NCBI RefSeq assembly: GCF_012910705.2
Contig: NZ_WTVG02000040.1
Span: forward strand, 1,290,056 to 1,354,055
From: Aromatoleum anaerobium
GTDB lineage: Bacteria; Pseudomonadota; Gammaproteobacteria; Burkholderiales; Rhodocyclaceae
Direction of reading: 5' to 3'
DNA length: 64,000 bases
The translations under genes were made by a program, and so were the position numbers. The notes beneath the pieces are model-generated. The model ran no database searches, was not told where the DNA came from, and was given only the letters and a program-made list of their open reading frames with translations. Below are positions 62,591 to 64,000 of the stretch, piece after piece. The first letter of the stretch is position 1. Each line of letters begins with the position of its first letter.

Positions 62591-63754
62591 TCAGAATCGT
62601 CCGCCGGCGGCATACCGCACCAGCGCGTGTCGTACGACCGGCAGCCGGTCGGTGAGGTTCATTCCCACGTTGCGTAGCACCACCAGTACCGGGTTCGCTG
62701 TTCCGAACAGGCGATTCAACGCGTGAGTCGTGTATTGAAGCAGAAACGGCTCTTCAGCCCGTTGACGTGCATACGAGCGAAGGAGGGAAATTTCACCGGG
62801 ATCCCGCCACTGCGGCAACCCGTTCAGCAGGTTCGCGAGCGCCCGGGCGTCCTTGAACCCCAGATTGATGCCGTGCCCCGAAAGAGGATGGATGGCATGT
62901 GCCGCATCACCGATGACAGCGATCCTGGGTTTCACGGCCGTATCAACCCGCATCAGGCGAAGCGGAAATCCGGCAGCGGGGGTTTCGAGTTCGAAGCCCC
63001 CCAACTCACGGCCTGCCGCATCGGCAACCCGTCGACACAACAAGTCGGCGTCGAGATCGAGCAGTTCCTGTGCGTACTCGGCGCGGGCGGACCAGACCAT
63101 CGACACCATTTGCCCCGGCAACGGGAGCAACGCGAGAGTTCCGTCCGGTCGGAACCACTGATACGCCACGTTGCGGTGCGCGCGCTCGCAGCGAAAATTC
63201 GCGACGACACCGACCTCATCATACGGGGTGAAAACCGCTGCAATGCCTGCTTGCTGGCGAACCCACGAATTGACCCCGTCCGCGCCGACCAGGAGGCGCG
63301 CATGCGCCTGTTTGCCGTCGGAGAGTCCGACACTCACAGAAGCGGCATCCTGCGAGAGGCTGACCGGGGATATGCCGCAGAGCAGCGTCACATTGTGCTG
63401 CCGGCGCATCGTCTCCCACAACTCGCGGTGAAGACGTCCCGACTCGACGATCCATGCGAGTTCCCGCAGCCCGCTTTCATATGCCGAAAATTCGAGGCTG
63501 CCACCTGCGTCCCCTCGTATCGACATCGCGTGCACGGGATTGATGCGCGAAGCATCGAGATGCTGCCATGCTCCGATTTCCCGAAGGAAATCCGCGTTCT
63601 CCGGACTGACCGCATAGATCCGCGAATCCCAGCCCGGAACATCGGCCGGAAGATGCGTCTCGACTACAGCGATCCGCAGACGGCTCGCGCGCAGCGCAAC
63701 GGCCAGGCTAGCACCGGCGAGCCCTCCTCCGACAATGGTCAGATCGAAATCCAT
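62591..63754 (-). CDS. FAD-dependent ubiquinone-biosynthesis hydroxylase (UbiH/VisC family)
   Basis: A 387-residue class A flavin monooxygenase. The FAD motif is 'DLTIVGGGLAGASLAVAL', with 'LLVGADGVNSWVR' in the middle and 'RIAVIGDAAHAIHPLSGHGINLGFKDA' as the second FAD motif. These fit the UbiH/UbiF/UbiM/UbiL group, which hydroxylate the ubiquinone ring; which carbon is attacked is not clear. The start at 63754 is used; a longer frame to 63871 lacks similarity. dsbC follows within 15 nt. Confidence 0.92.
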   Translation of the reverse strand: MDFDLTIVGGGLAGASLAVALRASRLRIAVVETHLPADVPGWDSRIYAVSPENADFLREIGAWQHLDASRINPVHAMSIRGDAGGSLEFSAYESGLRELAWIVESGRLHRELWETMRRQHNVTLLCGISPVSLSQDAASVSVGLSDGKQAHARLLVGADGVNSWVRQQAGIAAVFTPYDEVGVVANFRCERAHRNVAYQWFRPDGTLALLPLPGQMVSMVWSARAEYAQELLDLDADLLCRRVADAAGRELGGFELETPAAGFPLRLMRVDTAVKPRIAVIGDAAHAIHPLSGHGINLGFKDARALANLLNGLPQWRDPGEISLLRSYARQRAEEPFLLQYTTHALNRLFGTANPVLVVLRNVGMNLTDRLPVVRHALVRYAAGGRF

Positions 63755-63934
63755 GGATCCCGGCTTTTCGGAAAGAACGTGATTCTGCCGCAAGGCGATC
63801 GACAAGTCACGCCTGCGCCAGCTCGCGGAGCGAAAGCAGAGTGCCCACGTCCTCCACGGGAAATCCAGCATGACGATGCGCTTACGCCCGAGTGGCGGGA
63901 GTGCGATTTTCAGCGTCTGCGCTCAACAAAGCAA

Positions 63935-63968
63935 AAAAGCCGCTTTCCGGGTGGGGAAAGCGGCTTTT
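63935..63968. terminator. Strong bidirectional hairpin beside 5S rRNA
   Basis: AAAAGCCGCTTTCC (63935-63948) pairs with GGAAAGCGGCTTTT (63954-63967). A-rich and T-rich flanks on both sides make it a terminator in either direction. It ends the rRNA operon that enters from the right. Confidence 0.9.
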
Positions 63969-63980
63969 CGGCGCAAGGGG

Positions 63981-64000
63981 TAGTCTGACGATGACCTACT
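63981..64000 (-). rRNA. rrf: 5S rRNA, 3' end only
   Basis: The reverse strand at the window edge reads AGTAGGTCATCGTCAGACTA, the typical 3' end of a proteobacterial 5S rRNA. A terminator follows 13 nt further along. The rest of the gene lies beyond the window. With only 20 nt visible the call depends on this one match. Confidence 0.78.

Overview
The window looks like the chromosome of a high-GC betaproteobacterium of the Rhodocyclales (Azoarcus / Aromatoleum / Thauera type). The evidence is gene order and protein type: yggS-proC-yggT-yggU beside pilT-pilU, lolB-ispE-tRNA-Gln-prs-rplY-pth-ychF, glnA with a sigma-54/NtrC promoter followed by a DUF4124 gene and ntrB-ntrC, and birA-coaX-trpB2. 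This placement is inferred from memory of those genomes; no search was run.

Layout. 1-2.1 kb: the end of an acetoacetate decarboxylase-like gene, a bufferin-type small protein and a class III adenylate/guanylate cyclase. 2.1-10.6 kb: housekeeping genes (DUF167, YggT, ProC, YggS, PilT, PilU, an rRNA methyltransferase, HemJ, an epimerase, a ferredoxin-reductase). 10.6-16.1 kb: a signalling cluster (HDOD protein, HDOD-GAF-histidine kinase, REC-PAS-GGDEF-EAL regulator). 16.3-26.1 kb: a dynamin-like GTPase, MutM, a TPR protein, then lolB to ychF with tRNA-Gln. 26.1-35.8 kb: a 9.6-kb island inserted at the 3' end of ychF. 35.9-37.3 kb: an intact ISAs1-family insertion sequence in the tail of a parvulin gene. 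37.2-48 kb: glycosyltransferase/GtrA genes, a ChbG/HpnK-type deacetylase, gluQ, ClsB, an EEP-family protein, NadA and a rhodanese. 48-53 kb: the nitrogen-control locus. 53-64 kb: cofactor, cell-division and envelope genes, ending at the 3' end of a 5S rRNA gene on the minus strand.

The accessory island is the main point of interest. The last 19 nt of ychF are repeated exactly at its far end (26115-26133 and 35757-35775). The match continues without gaps for 91 nt, at 74/91 identical, through equivalent terminators. The island therefore gave ychF a replacement 3' end and terminator. Inside it lie two different Fic proteins, a 32-codon stub of a C5 DNA methyltransferase, a PLD-nuclease/DEAD helicase of about 1044 aa with a likely DUF3427 tail, an unrecognised protein, and a primase-helicase of the TOTE type whose frame is broken by one missing base. 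No integrase is visible. This gene content resembles a nucleic-acid-targeting defence or conflict cassette, but that function is inferred.

Three genes in the window (the primase-helicase, a family 2 glycosyltransferase and the DUF4124 gene) are each broken by a one-base indel in G/C-rich runs. These may be real mutations or sequence errors, and this should be settled before they are called pseudogenes.
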